From Prochlorococcus marinus (GTDB taxonomy: Bacteria; Cyanobacteriota; Cyanobacteriia; PCC-6307; Cyanobiaceae): 64,000 nt of DNA. This document shows, in pieces, positions 41,897-51,529 of the stretch (the first letter of the stretch is position 1; every line of letters begins with the position of its first letter). Under the pieces are notes generated by a model, which saw only the letters and a program-made list of their open reading frames with translations, made no database searches and was not told where the DNA came from. Location of the stretch: the NCBI RefSeq assembly GCF_001180325.1, contig NZ_CVSZ01000016.1:49889-113888 (forward strand), written 5' to 3'. The position numbers were made by a program, and so were the translations under genes.

Positions 41897-41914
41897 AGGG
41901 CTTGATAAAGCCCT
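41897..41914 (-). terminator. Terminator of hli gene 41939
   Basis: AGGGCTT-GATA-AAGCCCT; minus-strand U-run from 41896 down. Convergent with the amidotransferase gene, which ends 24 bp away and may also use it. Confidence 0.75.
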
Positions 41915-41938
41915 GAAAAAATTTAAAAAGAATTTTTA

Positions 41939-42046
41939 CTAGAAAATACCTGGAAGAATTTGACCAGTAAAATAATAAGCTCCCACAAGAGCGAACATTC
42001 CAAGCATTGCTGCTTTACCATTAAGCTTTTCAGCTTTTTCGGTCAT
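41939..42046 (-). CDS. hli: High-light-inducible protein (short HLIP)
   Basis: 35 residues from the ATG at 42046: MTEKAEKLNGKAAMLGMFAL then VGAYYFTGQILPGIF. Same length and layout as the hli gene at 801, which decides the start. In-frame ATGs further upstream (42067 and 42181) would add unlike residues. Divergent from the next three hli genes. Confidence 0.88.
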   Translation of the reverse strand: MTEKAEKLNGKAAMLGMFALVGAYYFTGQILPGIF

Positions 42047-42373
42047 GATTTTTTTTGCGAATTCCATAACAAAGTGAAATAAATTATATTTAAAAACTAA
42101 TTTTTCAAATTTTAGAATGATGTAGTTTTTTCTACCAAATTGATATCTTTCTAAGGATTTAAAAAAAAAATACTTAAACAACGAATTGAACTCTTAATAG
42201 AGTGCCAGCCAATCTGCAAAGCGTAGTAAGCCTAAAAAAACAACTATTTAAATGTTTATGACACGTATCTGTAACAGTTTTGTAATAAATATCTTGAAAA
42301 TAACTTAATTTCGACTTAATGCTTTACATTTGTTAATAGTAGTGTTACATTAGTTAACAATTACACAATTTTA

Positions 42374-42580
42374 ATGGCTAATTCAAACGTTACTACTGAA
42401 TCAGGTGGCAGACAGAATATGTTTCCTACTGAGACTCGTCCTTACATAGATGAGTCTGTTTCTTACGACAGCTACCCACAAAATGCAGAAAAGGTTAACG
42501 GTCGTTGGGCAATGATTGGCCTTGTTGCGTTAGTAGGTGCTTACGTTTCAACCGGACAAATTATTCCTGGCATTTTTTAA
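42374..42580 (+). CDS. hli: High-light-inducible protein
   Basis: 68 residues: a polar 37-residue leader, then AEKVNGRWAMIGLVALVGAY and VSTGQIIPGIF. The first gene of a four-gene plus-strand run. Its TAA overlaps the ATG of the next hli (TAATG), so they are translated from one mRNA. Confidence 0.92.
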   Translation: MANSNVTTESGGRQNMFPTETRPYIDESVSYDSYPQNAEKVNGRWAMIGLVALVGAYVSTGQIIPGIF

Positions 42581-42840
42581 TGAGTCCACTTTCAGGTTTC
42601 TTAGCCGTAATTGTATTCTTTACAGCCATCCTCGTTGCTTATTTAACCAAGCAATTTCAAAACGAAAATTTAAACTATTCATCTTCTAATCAAATGAAAA
42701 ACACAAACACAAAAATCAAAACAATCGAAAAAGAAAAAGTTGTTGCAGAAACTCTTAATGGCAGATTCGCAATGCTTGGACTAATTGCTGCTGTTGGAGC
42801 ATACCTAACAACAGGTCAAATAATTCCTGGTTTCGTTTAA
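42580..42840 (+). CDS. hli: High-light-inducible protein with extra N-terminal helix
   Basis: 86 residues from the ATG at 42580. MSPLSGFLAVIVFFTAILVA is an additional hydrophobic helix, then a basic linker, then AETLNGRFAMLGLIAAVGAY and LTTGQIIPGFV. The two-helix HLIP architecture is less common. The overlapping start with the previous stop supports this start over an upstream one in the same frame. Confidence 0.88.
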   Translation: MSPLSGFLAVIVFFTAILVAYLTKQFQNENLNYSSSNQMKNTNTKIKTIEKEKVVAETLNGRFAMLGLIAAVGAYLTTGQIIPGFV

Positions 42841-42875
42841 AAACCTACTATTTAACATTTCTACAAATCAGAAAA

Positions 42876-43004
42876 ATGGAAAATCAAAAAACAACTTATT
42901 GGCAAAACGCCGAGAGAACTAATGGAAGAATGGCAATGATGGGCTTATTTGCATTAGTTGTAAATTATGGCTTATTCGGATGGATAATCCCAGGAATTTT
43001 TTAA
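42876..43004 (+). CDS. hli: High-light-inducible protein
   Basis: 42 residues: MENQKTTYWQNAERTNGRMA then MMGLFALVVNYGLFGWIIPG. Member of the AERTNGR class, like 23564 but without the long leader. Third in the hli operon. Confidence 0.9.
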   Translation: MENQKTTYWQNAERTNGRMAMMGLFALVVNYGLFGWIIPGIF

Positions 43005-43005
43005 A

Positions 43006-43185
43006 ATGAATTTAGGCTTACTTTTTCTTAAAGTAAATACTTTGGGAGTTATAACTCTTTCTGAACTTGATTGGATAACTAACCATCAATCTGAATTTTC
43101 AAGGCTAGATATGGCTTTAGTTATTAAAATCGGCCGTCTTATGGATTCTGGAGTTGTGGAAATTGATAATAGATTGCCTGTTTAA
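43006..43185 (+). CDS. Small protein of the hli operon
   Basis: 59 residues, soluble: ITLSELDWITNHQSEFSRLD then MALVIKIGRLMDSGVVEIDN. It starts one base after the hli stop and is followed by a strong terminator, so it is the last gene of the hli operon. Function unknown; its linkage to hli genes suggests a stress role. Confidence 0.6.
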   Translation: MNLGLLFLKVNTLGVITLSELDWITNHQSEFSRLDMALVIKIGRLMDSGVVEIDNRLPV

Positions 43186-43209
43186 TTTTTAGAAAACTGA
43201 TCGTCATGA

Positions 43210-43247
43210 GTGTTTGTCAATAGGGATACTGACAAACACTTTTTTTT
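43210..43247 (+). terminator. Terminator of hli operon
   Basis: Perfect 10-bp stem GTGTTTGTCA/TGACAAACAC with a 10-nt loop and eight T. Ends the 42374-43185 transcript. Confidence 0.92.
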
Positions 43248-43274
43248 ATGAGAAAAAATATTTGTAAAAAAAAA

Positions 43275-43303
43275 GAGATTGTTTCTTAGCTAAAAACAAT
43301 CTC
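43275..43303 (-). terminator. Terminator of 43398 gene group
   Basis: GAGATTGTTT/AAACAATCTC with a 9-nt loop; minus-strand U-run of nine (43266-43274). Faces the hli operon terminator. Confidence 0.85.
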
Positions 43304-43397
43304 TCAATTACCTAATTCTTACATGAAAATTTCAAGTAAGCTTCCAGATCTTAACTGATTTGTTTTTAAAGTAAATCCGCAAAAATGCTTTTGTAAT

Positions 43398-43613
43398 TTA
43401 TCTTTTTAAACCACCTCTCTTTATCCAAAGGAACCAAGTAAACCAAACAGGAGGAAGGAATCTGATTAAAAAAGAAATTTTATATATATAAAATGGGGCA
43501 TTTTCACTTTGAAATAAATTAACCAAAAAGGAAGATATAGTTACCCAAAGTAAAATTATTAATATATTTGCTCCCAACAAAGCGAATTTATTTTGTTTGA
43601 ATATTTTTGGCAT
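43398..43613 (-). CDS. Two-helix membrane protein
   Basis: 71 residues: helix ANILIILLWVTISSFLV and a second IRFLPPVWFTWFLW before a basic tail, IKRGGLKR. Not recognised. Followed by a strong terminator. Confidence 0.5.
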   Translation of the reverse strand: MPKIFKQNKFALLGANILIILLWVTISSFLVNLFQSENAPFYIYKISFLIRFLPPVWFTWFLWIKRGGLKR

Positions 43614-43671
43614 AAGGTAAATTTTTTATGAACTTAATTTTAAATAATCTCGGGAAATAAATTATACATTT

Positions 43672-43923
43672 TCAAAAAAACTTCAAATTTAAAATCCATA
43701 TCCAAATAAAAAAAGTACTAAATTTCAATCCCTCTCCAAATAACAATCCAAAAGCGATAGGAGGAGAAAATATAAAAAAAAGAATAGAGAATAAACTAAA
43801 TAAGGCAAATGATCCTCTTATAAAAAAATTCTTCCTTTTTGTTCTTCTTAGATTTTTTAAAGTATTCCACTCCCATTCGATTAACCTATAGAACTTTTCT
43901 GATAATAAAAAAAAATACTTCAT
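43672..43923 (-). CDS. Small membrane protein
   Basis: 83 residues: basic segment NLRRTKRKN then helices GSFALFSLFSILFFIF and FFIWIWILNLKFF. Co-directional with the genes on both sides. Not recognised. Confidence 0.45.
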   Translation of the reverse strand: MKYFFLLSEKFYRLIEWEWNTLKNLRRTKRKNFFIRGSFALFSLFSILFFIFSPPIAFGLLFGEGLKFSTFFIWIWILNLKFF

Positions 43924-43976
43924 TAATATTATTAATTTCTATCGGCTTTTCTTATTTATAAAATTAATTTCTCTAG

Positions 43977-44264
43977 TTAGCAATAAACTTTATGCCCTTC
44001 TTCAGAAAGATAGTAAATTTTATTTTCTGAACTTACGAAGAAAGTTAAACCCTTATATTGTGATCTTTTAAATTTATCTAATCTAAGTTTGTGTAAATCC
44101 CAATTATCAGTACTTATGTCAGGATTAAATTCTTGTTCTTTAAAGAAAGGTACATGAGTTGGACTAATTATTGTTTTTTTGGCTGACTTATTGTTTCGTT
44201 TTGAATAAAAAAATAATAATATAATTACAAAAAAAAGAATTAATAATATATTTATCATTGTCAA
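43977..44264 (-). CDS. Membrane-anchored small protein
   Basis: 95 residues: N-terminal anchor INILLILFFVIILLFFY, then a basic linker and a soluble domain ending YYLSEEGHKVYC. Not recognised. Confidence 0.5.
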   Translation of the reverse strand: MTMINILLILFFVIILLFFYSKRNNKSAKKTIISPTHVPFFKEQEFNPDISTDNWDLHKLRLDKFKRSQYKGLTFFVSSENKIYYLSEEGHKVYC

Positions 44265-44401
44265 TTTTCTAATTTGAAAAAACTTTAATTTGGAGAATCA
44301 AGAAATTTTCAGAATAAATTTCTTAGTAAGTAAAAAATCCTATTTTTATATTCTTGTATTTTTGAATACTTATCAAGGGTTTACCTAAATCAGATTATAA
44401 A

Positions 44402-44563
44402 ATGAGTCGCATTTTCAACATGACTCAAAATTCTATGAATACTCCTTATGCAAAAAGAGTAGCTGAAAAATTTAGAGAGGCTCAAAACTATTTAAAAACT
44501 AATGGTTTTAGTAGATCAACTAAACATTTACTGGAAGATATTGAAAATTCTGTTGAAAAATAA
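44402..44563 (+). CDS. Small basic hypothetical protein
   Basis: 53 residues (or fewer from internal ATGs at residues 7 and 12): AKRVAEKFREAQNYLKTNGF helical. TAATG overlap with the next gene. Unknown. Confidence 0.5.
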   Translation: MSRIFNMTQNSMNTPYAKRVAEKFREAQNYLKTNGFSRSTKHLLEDIENSVEK

Positions 44564-44721
44564 TGCCAATACCCCCTCACTTACCACAACTACAATATGG
44601 CTACGATGATGGCTTTACAACAATTGTTTTTGGGTTAATAGGAAGTTGCTTAGGATGTATCTTAATTTTATTAATTTCATTTTTTGAATTTAAATTCAAA
44701 AAGCAAAATAGTAAGCCTTAA
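44563..44721 (+). CDS. One-helix membrane microprotein
   Basis: 52 residues: proline-rich start MPIPPHLPQLQYGYDDG then helix TIVFGLIGSCLGCILILLIS and a basic tail. Two Cys in the helix. Coupled to the previous gene; its stop region forms a GTAAG/CTTAC hairpin facing ychF. Confidence 0.5.
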   Translation: MPIPPHLPQLQYGYDDGFTTIVFGLIGSCLGCILILLISFFEFKFKKQNSKP

Positions 44722-44729
44722 GAGTCTTA

Positions 44730-45821
44730 CTAAACGTTAAATAAGAACTCCATTACATCACCTTCGTTAACAATATATTCCTTACCTTCACTTCTTAAAA
44801 GGCCTTTAGTTTTTGCATTAGCAATTGAACCTGAATCAATTAAATTTTGATACGAAATAGTCTGAGCTCTTATAAATCCTTTTTCAAAATCAGTATGAAT
44901 TACTCCTGCTGCCTGTGGCGCAGTCATCCCATCTTTTATTGTCCAAGCTTTTGTCTCCTTTTCTCCTGTAGTGAAATAAGTTTTTAATCCCAATAATTTA
45001 TATGTTGATCTAATTAAAGAACTTAATCCCCCTTCTTCTACTCCTAAGCCAATAAGGTAGTCTTTTTTATCTTCTGGTTCTAACTCTATTAATTCAGATT
45101 CGACTTGCGCTGATATTTTTATACATTCTGTATTTTCATTGCTTGCAAAACTCTGAACTGTTGATGAAAAATCATTACCTTCAGCTAAATCATTTTCATT
45201 CAAATTAGTTGCATAAATAATTGGTTTAGCAGTAAGGAAGCCTAATTGCTTAATTATTAAATTTTCTTCTTCATTCAAAGATATTGATCTAACTGAAAGG
45301 CCTTTCTCTAGCTCTTCTTCAATTTTTTCTAGTAACGTATCTTCTTTAGCTGCCTCTTTACTAGTTCTAACCTGTTTTTTAATTCTTTCTCTTCTTTTTT
45401 GTAGTTGAGATAAATCAGCTAAATTCAATTCCAGATTAATTATCTCAATGTCATCCAGGGGATCTACCTTTCCAGAAACATGAATTACATTACTATCTTC
45501 AAAGCACCTTACAACATGAACTATTGCATCAACCTCTCTAATATTTGATAAAAATTTATTTCCCAAACCTTCGCCTTTACTAGCTCCTTTTACTAGTCCT
45601 GCGATATCTACAAATTCAATTTTTGTTGGGATAATATTTTGGCTAGAACTTAAATTACCTAACTGTTGCAACCTTTGATCTGGGACTGAAACTATGCCTT
45701 TATTAGGTTCTATAGTACAAAAGGGGAAATTAGCCGCTTGGGCCTTAGCATTTTCTACAAGTGCATTAAATAGAGTTGATTTTCCAACATTTGGTAATCC
45801 AATAATACCTGCTTTTAACAT
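44730..45821 (-). CDS. ychF: Ribosome-associated ATPase YchF (Obg family)
   Basis: 363 residues, standard length. GLPNVGKSTLFNAL is the P-loop; FVDIAGLVKGASKGEGLGNK is the G3/switch region; the G4 site reads NLNE rather than NKxD, which is why YchF prefers ATP. A TGS domain follows and EGDVMEFLFNV closes the protein. Binds ribosomes and responds to oxidative stress. Confidence 0.95.
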   Translation of the reverse strand: MLKAGIIGLPNVGKSTLFNALVENAKAQAANFPFCTIEPNKGIVSVPDQRLQQLGNLSSSQNIIPTKIEFVDIAGLVKGASKGEGLGNKFLSNIREVDAIVHVVRCFEDSNVIHVSGKVDPLDDIEIINLELNLADLSQLQKRRERIKKQVRTSKEAAKEDTLLEKIEEELEKGLSVRSISLNEEENLIIKQLGFLTAKPIIYATNLNENDLAEGNDFSSTVQSFASNENTECIKISAQVESELIELEPEDKKDYLIGLGVEEGGLSSLIRSTYKLLGLKTYFTTGEKETKAWTIKDGMTAPQAAGVIHTDFEKGFIRAQTISYQNLIDSGSIANAKTKGLLRSEGKEYIVNEGDVMEFLFNV

Positions 45822-45964
45822 TTGAAAAAACTTATGGAAAAATTATCAAGAAACATCTTCTAGTAATATAGTATTTACTTAACCAATCTTGGATAAGTTA
45901 ATTATAATCGTCTTGATTATTTATTTAGTTCCTAAATATTCTCTACTTCTGCTTTTAAAAAGAA

Positions 45965-47026
45965 ATGTTTGATTTAATAAAAAAAAATATAAATCTAAGA
46001 AGTGGAATTATATTGCTTTTTCTAGCTATATTTTTCGTTTTTATAACCAATTCCTTCAAGAAAAATAAGTCAAAAGATATTTCTAATTTTGTAGTTCAAG
46101 TTGAAAAAGGAATCCTCTCAGATTCAATTAATACTAGTGGTGAAGTAAAAGCAATAAGAACAAGCAATATTGGGCCTCGGAAGCAAGGCGTAATAAAAGA
46201 AATCAAAGTAGATGAAGGCGATCTTGTAAAAAAAGATCAGGTTTTAGCTTCTCTTAATGATGAAGACTTTATCTATAAAATTAAAGAACTTGAATTAAAG
46301 GTAGAAAAACAAAAATCTGAATTTTTAAGAAGGGAATATTTATATCAAGAAGGCGCGGTAAGTAAAGAAGACTATGAAAGTTATAAAAATAACTACAACA
46401 TTAGTAGCGCAAAACTTAATGATGCAAAAGCTGAAAAAAGTTTCTATCTAATTAAAGCTCCTTATGGAGGAAAGATAACTGCAAAATATGCTGAGATAGG
46501 ATCTTATGTCACACCAAGTACAAACTTAAGTTCAGACCCTAAAACCAAAAACTTTATTTTTGAACTATCAGAGGGCCTAGAAATTGTTGCTAAAGTTCCT
46601 GAGAGTGACATTGGCAGAATAAAAATAGGTCAAGAAGCCTCAGTAAGAATTGAGGCTTATCCCTCAAAAAAATATAGTGCCATAGTTAAAAAAATAGCTA
46701 CAAGAGCTGTAAAAGATAATAATGTAACCTCATTCGAAGTAACTTTAAATTTTAAAGATATTTCTCAAGAAATTAAAATTGGAATGACTGCAGATCTTGA
46801 ATTTAGAGTCGAAGGTAATGAAGAAAAAATCCTAGTACCAACAGTTTCTATTGTCACTGAAAAAGGTGAAAAAGGAATTTTGAAAGTTGATAAAAACAAT
46901 TCTCCCAAATTTGAAAAAATAGAGATTGGTATTAGTAGTGGAAATAAAACTTCAGTAATTGATGGATTAGAACCTGGAGAGCAAATCTTTATTGATATTC
47001 CACCTTGGGCTAAGAAGAGAAAATGA
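45965..47026 (+). CDS. RND/ABC efflux periplasmic adaptor (HlyD type)
   Basis: 353 residues with an N-terminal membrane anchor (SGIILLFLAIFFVFI). Lipoyl halves: IGPRKQGVIKEIKVDEGDLV and IKAPYGGKITAKYAEIGSYV, separated by a helical hairpin (about residues 90-150). Beta-barrel: AKVPESDIGRIKIGQEASVR. Usually paired with an inner-membrane pump; none is adjacent here. Its TGA overlaps the polA ATG. Confidence 0.85.
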   Translation: MFDLIKKNINLRSGIILLFLAIFFVFITNSFKKNKSKDISNFVVQVEKGILSDSINTSGEVKAIRTSNIGPRKQGVIKEIKVDEGDLVKKDQVLASLNDEDFIYKIKELELKVEKQKSEFLRREYLYQEGAVSKEDYESYKNNYNISSAKLNDAKAEKSFYLIKAPYGGKITAKYAEIGSYVTPSTNLSSDPKTKNFIFELSEGLEIVAKVPESDIGRIKIGQEASVRIEAYPSKKYSAIVKKIATRAVKDNNVTSFEVTLNFKDISQEIKIGMTADLEFRVEGNEEKILVPTVSIVTEKGEKGILKVDKNNSPKFEKIEIGISSGNKTSVIDGLEPGEQIFIDIPPWAKKRK

Positions 47027-49953
47027 GTTTAAAATCTGAAAACTCTAAAAAACCAATTTTACTTTTAGTCGATGGCCACTCACTTGCTTTTAGAAGCTTC
47101 TATGCATTTAGCAAAGGGATTGATGGAGGTTTAACTACCAAAGAGGGATTTCCAACAAGTGTCACTTATGGATTTCTTAAAAGCCTTCTGGATAATTGTA
47201 AAAATATTAGTCCTGAGGGTGTTTGTATTACCTTTGATACCGAAAAACCTACTTTCAGACATGAATTAGATCCAAATTATAAGGCCAATAGAGATGTAGC
47301 ACCAGATGTTTTTTTTCAGGATATTGAACAACTAGAAATCATTTTAGAAGAAAGCCTTAATTTACCAATTTTTAAATCTCCAGGATACGAAGCAGATGAT
47401 CTCCTAGGCACAATTGCAAATGATGCTTCTTCAAAAGGATGGTGCGTGAACATTCTTTCTGGAGATAGGGACTTATTTCAATTAGTAGATGATCAAAAAG
47501 ATATTTATGTACTTTATATGGGTGGTGGTCCATATGCGAAAAGTGGTAATCCAACTCTTATGAATGAAAATGGAGTAAAAGAAAAATTAGGTGTTGCGCC
47601 AGAAAGAGTAGTTGATCTCAAAGCCCTAACTGGTGACAGTTCTGATAATATTCCAGGTATTAAAGGAGTAGGACCAAAAACCGCAATTAATCTTCTAAAA
47701 GAGAACGATACGCTTGATGGAATCTATCAGGCTTTGGAAAAGATTCAGCAGAACAACGATAAGAAATATAAAGGATTCATTAAAGGTTCAGTTATAGAAA
47801 AGCTCAGAAACGATAAACATAATGCTTTTCTTTCCAGGGATTTAGCGAAAATAAATACTGAGGTGCCTTTAATTTTAAGTAACGGTTATGAATTAAAAAA
47901 TATAAATCAAGAACTACTTTCAGAGTCACTGAAAAAATTAGAACTATCAACACTACTTAGACAAATTGATATTTTCAATTCAACTTTCAGCAAAGGTGGT
48001 TTTGACAAAAATAATGTAACTAAAGAGGAGGAGAAGGCACCAAAAGTCGCAAGCAATAATGAATTAGAAAATAGTGAAAATACAATCCCTAAAATCAACG
48101 TAACTGTTGTAAATGATTTCGAATTACTTGATAAATTAATTCAAAGATTAGACAAGACTAATCAAATAGTTTCTTTAGATACAGAGACCAATAGTTTGAA
48201 TCCAATCGATGCGGAACTTGTTGGGATAGGGTTATGTCTTGGAGAAGAAAATGATGATTTATTTTATATACCCCTTGGTCATCAAACAAAAAAGGAGACC
48301 CCCAATCAATTATCAATTGAAGATGTTTTCTCAAAGCTAAGAAATTGGATAGAAGATCCAAAAAAAGAAAAGGCACTCCAAAATTCTAAATTTGATAGGC
48401 AAATATTTTTTAATCATGGGCTTGATCTTAAAGGCGTAACCTTTGACACCTTGTTAGCAGACTACCTTCTTAATAATCAGGAGAAACATGGGTTAAGTGA
48501 AATTAGTTTTAGATTATTTGGATTTAAGCCACCTTCATTTAAGGATACAGTTGGAAAAAATAAAGACTTTTCATTTGTTGATATTGATGAAGCAAGTATT
48601 TACTGCGGTTATGATGTTTTTCTAACTTTTAAGATTGTCAAAATTTTTAAAGAAAGTTTTTCAAAGGAAAAAGATGAATTAATCAAATTGTTCGAAGAAA
48701 TCGAGCTACCTTTAGAGCCGGTATTGTCCCAAATGGAGATGAATGGCATTACCATCGACATCCCTTATTTGGATAAACTCTCAAAAGAATTAAAAAGTAA
48801 CTTAGAAGATATTGAAAGTAAAGTTTATGAGTTAGCAGAGGAAAGTTTCAATCTATCTTCACCAAAACAACTTGGTGAGATTTTGTTTGAAAAATTAAAT
48901 TTGGATAAGAAAAAATCACGGAAAACAAAAACAGGATGGAGTACAGATGCAGTAGTTCTGGAAAGATTAGTTGACGAACATGAAATAATCCAACATTTAA
49001 TAAAACATAGAACTCTTAGCAAATTACTTAGCACGTATATTGATGCTCTTCCAAATCTTATTAACGAAAAGACAGGAAGAGTTCATACAAACTTTAATCA
49101 AGCTGCTACAGCGACTGGGAGGCTAAGTAGTAGCAATCCTAATCTTCAAAATATCCCGGTTAGGACTGAATTTAGTAGGAGAATCAGAAAAGCATTCTTG
49201 CCTGAAAAAAATTGGAAACTTTTATCAGCTGATTATTCTCAGATCGAATTAAGAATACTCGCTCACTTAGCGGATGAAGAAATACTAATAAATGCATTTC
49301 ATAAAAATGATGACATTCATTCTTTGACTGCAAGATTAATTTTTGAGAAAGAAGAAATTTCTTCTGATGAGAGGAGAGTTGGGAAAACAATAAATTTCGG
49401 AGTTATCTATGGTATGGGCATAAAAAAGTTTGCCCGTTCAACAGGAGTAAGTACTCCAGAAGCAAAAGAATTCCTAATAAAATATAAAGAAAGATATTCA
49501 AAAATTTTCAAATTCCTTGAACTTCAAGAAAGGCTTGCCTTATCAAAAGGTTATGTAAAAACAATTTTTGGTCGAAAAAGAGAATTCAAGTTTGATAAAA
49601 ATGGACTTGGAAGACTAAAAGGAAAAGATCCTTACGAAATTGACTTGCAATCCGCAAGAAGAGCTGGCATGGAAGCACAGTCACTAAGAGCTGCAGCCAA
49701 TGCCCCAATTCAGGGTTCAAGTGCAGATATTATTAAAATTGCAATGGTTCAATTAAATAAAAAATTCATAGAAATGAATATTCCAGCAAAAATGCTTTTA
49801 CAAGTACATGATGAATTATTGTTTGAAGTTGAACCAGATTCTTTGGAAATTACGACGAAATTAGTAAAGAAGACTATGGAAGATTGTGTAAAATTAAATG
49901 TGCCTCTTTTAGTTGATATTGGAATTGGAGACAATTGGATGGAGACAAAATAA
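47023..49953 (+). CDS. polA: DNA polymerase I
   Basis: 976 residues, full length. The 5'-nuclease domain has LLVDGHSLAFRSFYAF, GYEADDLLGTIA, and LTGDSSDNIPGIKGVGPKTA. The 3'-5' exonuclease domain keeps the acidic residues (VSLDTETNSL, NSKFDRQ, YCGYDV), so it probably proofreads. The polymerase domain has LLSADYSQIELRILAHLADE (motif A), RRVGKTINFGVIYGMG (motif B) and LLQVHDELLFEV (motif C). Replication and repair, removes RNA primers. Confidence 0.97.
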   Translation: MSLKSENSKKPILLLVDGHSLAFRSFYAFSKGIDGGLTTKEGFPTSVTYGFLKSLLDNCKNISPEGVCITFDTEKPTFRHELDPNYKANRDVAPDVFFQDIEQLEIILEESLNLPIFKSPGYEADDLLGTIANDASSKGWCVNILSGDRDLFQLVDDQKDIYVLYMGGGPYAKSGNPTLMNENGVKEKLGVAPERVVDLKALTGDSSDNIPGIKGVGPKTAINLLKENDTLDGIYQALEKIQQNNDKKYKGFIKGSVIEKLRNDKHNAFLSRDLAKINTEVPLILSNGYELKNINQELLSESLKKLELSTLLRQIDIFNSTFSKGGFDKNNVTKEEEKAPKVASNNELENSENTIPKINVTVVNDFELLDKLIQRLDKTNQIVSLDTETNSLNPIDAELVGIGLCLGEENDDLFYIPLGHQTKKETPNQLSIEDVFSKLRNWIEDPKKEKALQNSKFDRQIFFNHGLDLKGVTFDTLLADYLLNNQEKHGLSEISFRLFGFKPPSFKDTVGKNKDFSFVDIDEASIYCGYDVFLTFKIVKIFKESFSKEKDELIKLFEEIELPLEPVLSQMEMNGITIDIPYLDKLSKELKSNLEDIESKVYELAEESFNLSSPKQLGEILFEKLNLDKKKSRKTKTGWSTDAVVLERLVDEHEIIQHLIKHRTLSKLLSTYIDALPNLINEKTGRVHTNFNQAATATGRLSSSNPNLQNIPVRTEFSRRIRKAFLPEKNWKLLSADYSQIELRILAHLADEEILINAFHKNDDIHSLTARLIFEKEEISSDERRVGKTINFGVIYGMGIKKFARSTGVSTPEAKEFLIKYKERYSKIFKFLELQERLALSKGYVKTIFGRKREFKFDKNGLGRLKGKDPYEIDLQSARRAGMEAQSLRAAANAPIQGSSADIIKIAMVQLNKKFIEMNIPAKMLLQVHDELLFEVEPDSLEITTKLVKKTMEDCVKLNVPLLVDIGIGDNWMETK

Positions 49954-49977
49954 ACCTTATGAAATACTTAGTTTAGG

Positions 49978-51447
49978 ATGATCAAACTTTTTAATACTTT
50001 AAGCAAAAAAGTAGAGGTTTTTAAACCTATTGATGATGTAGTAAAAATTTATTGTTGTGGGGTAACTGTTTATGATTTATGTCATCTTGGTCATGCCAGA
50101 AGTTATATCGCTTGGGATGTATTGAGAAGATTTTTAATTTACAGTGATTTCAAAGTGAAGTATGTTCAAAATTTTACAGATATTGATGACAAGATCTTAA
50201 AAAGAGCGAAAGAAGAAAGCAGTTCAATGAAGGAAGTATCTGAAAAAAATATCATTGAATTTCATAAAGATATGGATTCTTTAGGGATAATGCGTCCGGA
50301 TAGCATGCCAAGAGCAACGAATCATATATGCAATATCTGCTCCTTCATAACAATCCTTGAGGACAAAGGTTATGCATACTCTAGGGATGGAGATGTTTAT
50401 TATTCTGTTTTCAAAAATAAAAATTATGGAAAGCTAAGTAATCAAAATTTACAAGAACAAAATATCAATCAGCAAGGAAGGATGGTTAATGAAGAAAATA
50501 GTAAAAAACTTAATCCGCAAGATTTTGCGCTATGGAAAAAAGCCAAAGATGATGAACCATTTTTTAATTCGCCATGGGGAAAAGGTAGGCCGGGATGGCA
50601 TATTGAATGTTCAGCGATGGTTAAAGATGAATTAGGAGATACTATTGATATCCATTTAGGTGGTTCTGATTTGATTTTTCCACATCATGAGAATGAAATC
50701 GCCCAATCAGAAGCAGCCAATGGCAAAAAGCTAGCTAACTATTGGTTACACAATGGGATGGTCAATGTAAATGGACAAAAGATGAGTAAATCCCTTAAAA
50801 ATTTTAAAACTATCAGAGAACTAATTAAGTCAGGTATAAGCCCTATGACTTTGCGATATTTTGTTATGACTGTGAATTATAGAAAACCACTTGATTTTAC
50901 TGAAGAAGCTTTAAGGAGTGCTTCAGAAGCTTGGAAAAACATTAATATAGCCCTTTCTTTTTTGGACCTTACAAAAGATGCTTTTAAATCTATTGATAAG
51001 AATGAATCTATCGAAGACGAATATAAAGAGAAAATAAGCTTTGAATTATCTCAAAAAAAGCTTAAATTTTCTGAGGCTCTTGGAAATGACCTAAATACAG
51101 CAGGTGCTATTGCAATTATTTACGATTTAGCAAAACCATTAAAAAACTTTTTAAACCAATTTCAAAGGGTCGAAGGTTTTAAAATAGACCTAAATGAAAA
51201 ATTCTTTCTACTTGAGAATTTTAAAACTCTTGAAAAGTTAGCTGAGGTACTTGGTCTTAAAAAAGAGGTTTTAGTAAAAGAAAGTAAAATAAAAGAAGAA
51301 GAAATATCAATGCTTATTAATGAAAGATTGAAAGCAAAAAAAGAGAAGAATTATACAAAGGCAGATGAAATTAGGAATTTGTTAAAAGAAAAAGGTATTG
51401 AACTTATTGATCAATCAAAGGAAATAACAACATGGATAAGGGTCTAA
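49978..51447 (+). CDS. cysS: Cysteinyl-tRNA synthetase
   Basis: 489 residues. YCCGVTVYDLCHLGHARSYI carries the first zinc Cys and the HIGH-type motif; GWHIECSAM and LGGSDLIFPHHENEIAQSEA supply the other zinc ligands. KMSKSLKNF is the KMSKS motif. The C-terminal anticodon-binding part ends ERLKAKKEKNYTKADEIRNL. Starts 24 bp after polA. Confidence 0.97.
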   Translation: MIKLFNTLSKKVEVFKPIDDVVKIYCCGVTVYDLCHLGHARSYIAWDVLRRFLIYSDFKVKYVQNFTDIDDKILKRAKEESSSMKEVSEKNIIEFHKDMDSLGIMRPDSMPRATNHICNICSFITILEDKGYAYSRDGDVYYSVFKNKNYGKLSNQNLQEQNINQQGRMVNEENSKKLNPQDFALWKKAKDDEPFFNSPWGKGRPGWHIECSAMVKDELGDTIDIHLGGSDLIFPHHENEIAQSEAANGKKLANYWLHNGMVNVNGQKMSKSLKNFKTIRELIKSGISPMTLRYFVMTVNYRKPLDFTEEALRSASEAWKNINIALSFLDLTKDAFKSIDKNESIEDEYKEKISFELSQKKLKFSEALGNDLNTAGAIAIIYDLAKPLKNFLNQFQRVEGFKIDLNEKFFLLENFKTLEKLAEVLGLKKEVLVKESKIKEEEISMLINERLKAKKEKNYTKADEIRNLLKEKGIELIDQSKEITTWIRV

Positions 51448-51529
51448 ATTTTAAGAAAAAAACCAATTTGAAATTTTTGTTTTTTAAATACACCTTTAAA
51501 TGGGAAGATATTAGAAATATCAGAGAAAA

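Noticed and set aside
42505..42579. N-terminal extension of the second hli gene
   Set aside because: It lies entirely within the preceding hli gene in another frame; the TAATG start at 42580 is better.
43248..43300. A tiny frame starting at the ATG right after the hli operon terminator
   Set aside because: Only 13 codons, lysine-rich and overlapping the opposing terminator; coincidence of T-run and ATG is more likely.
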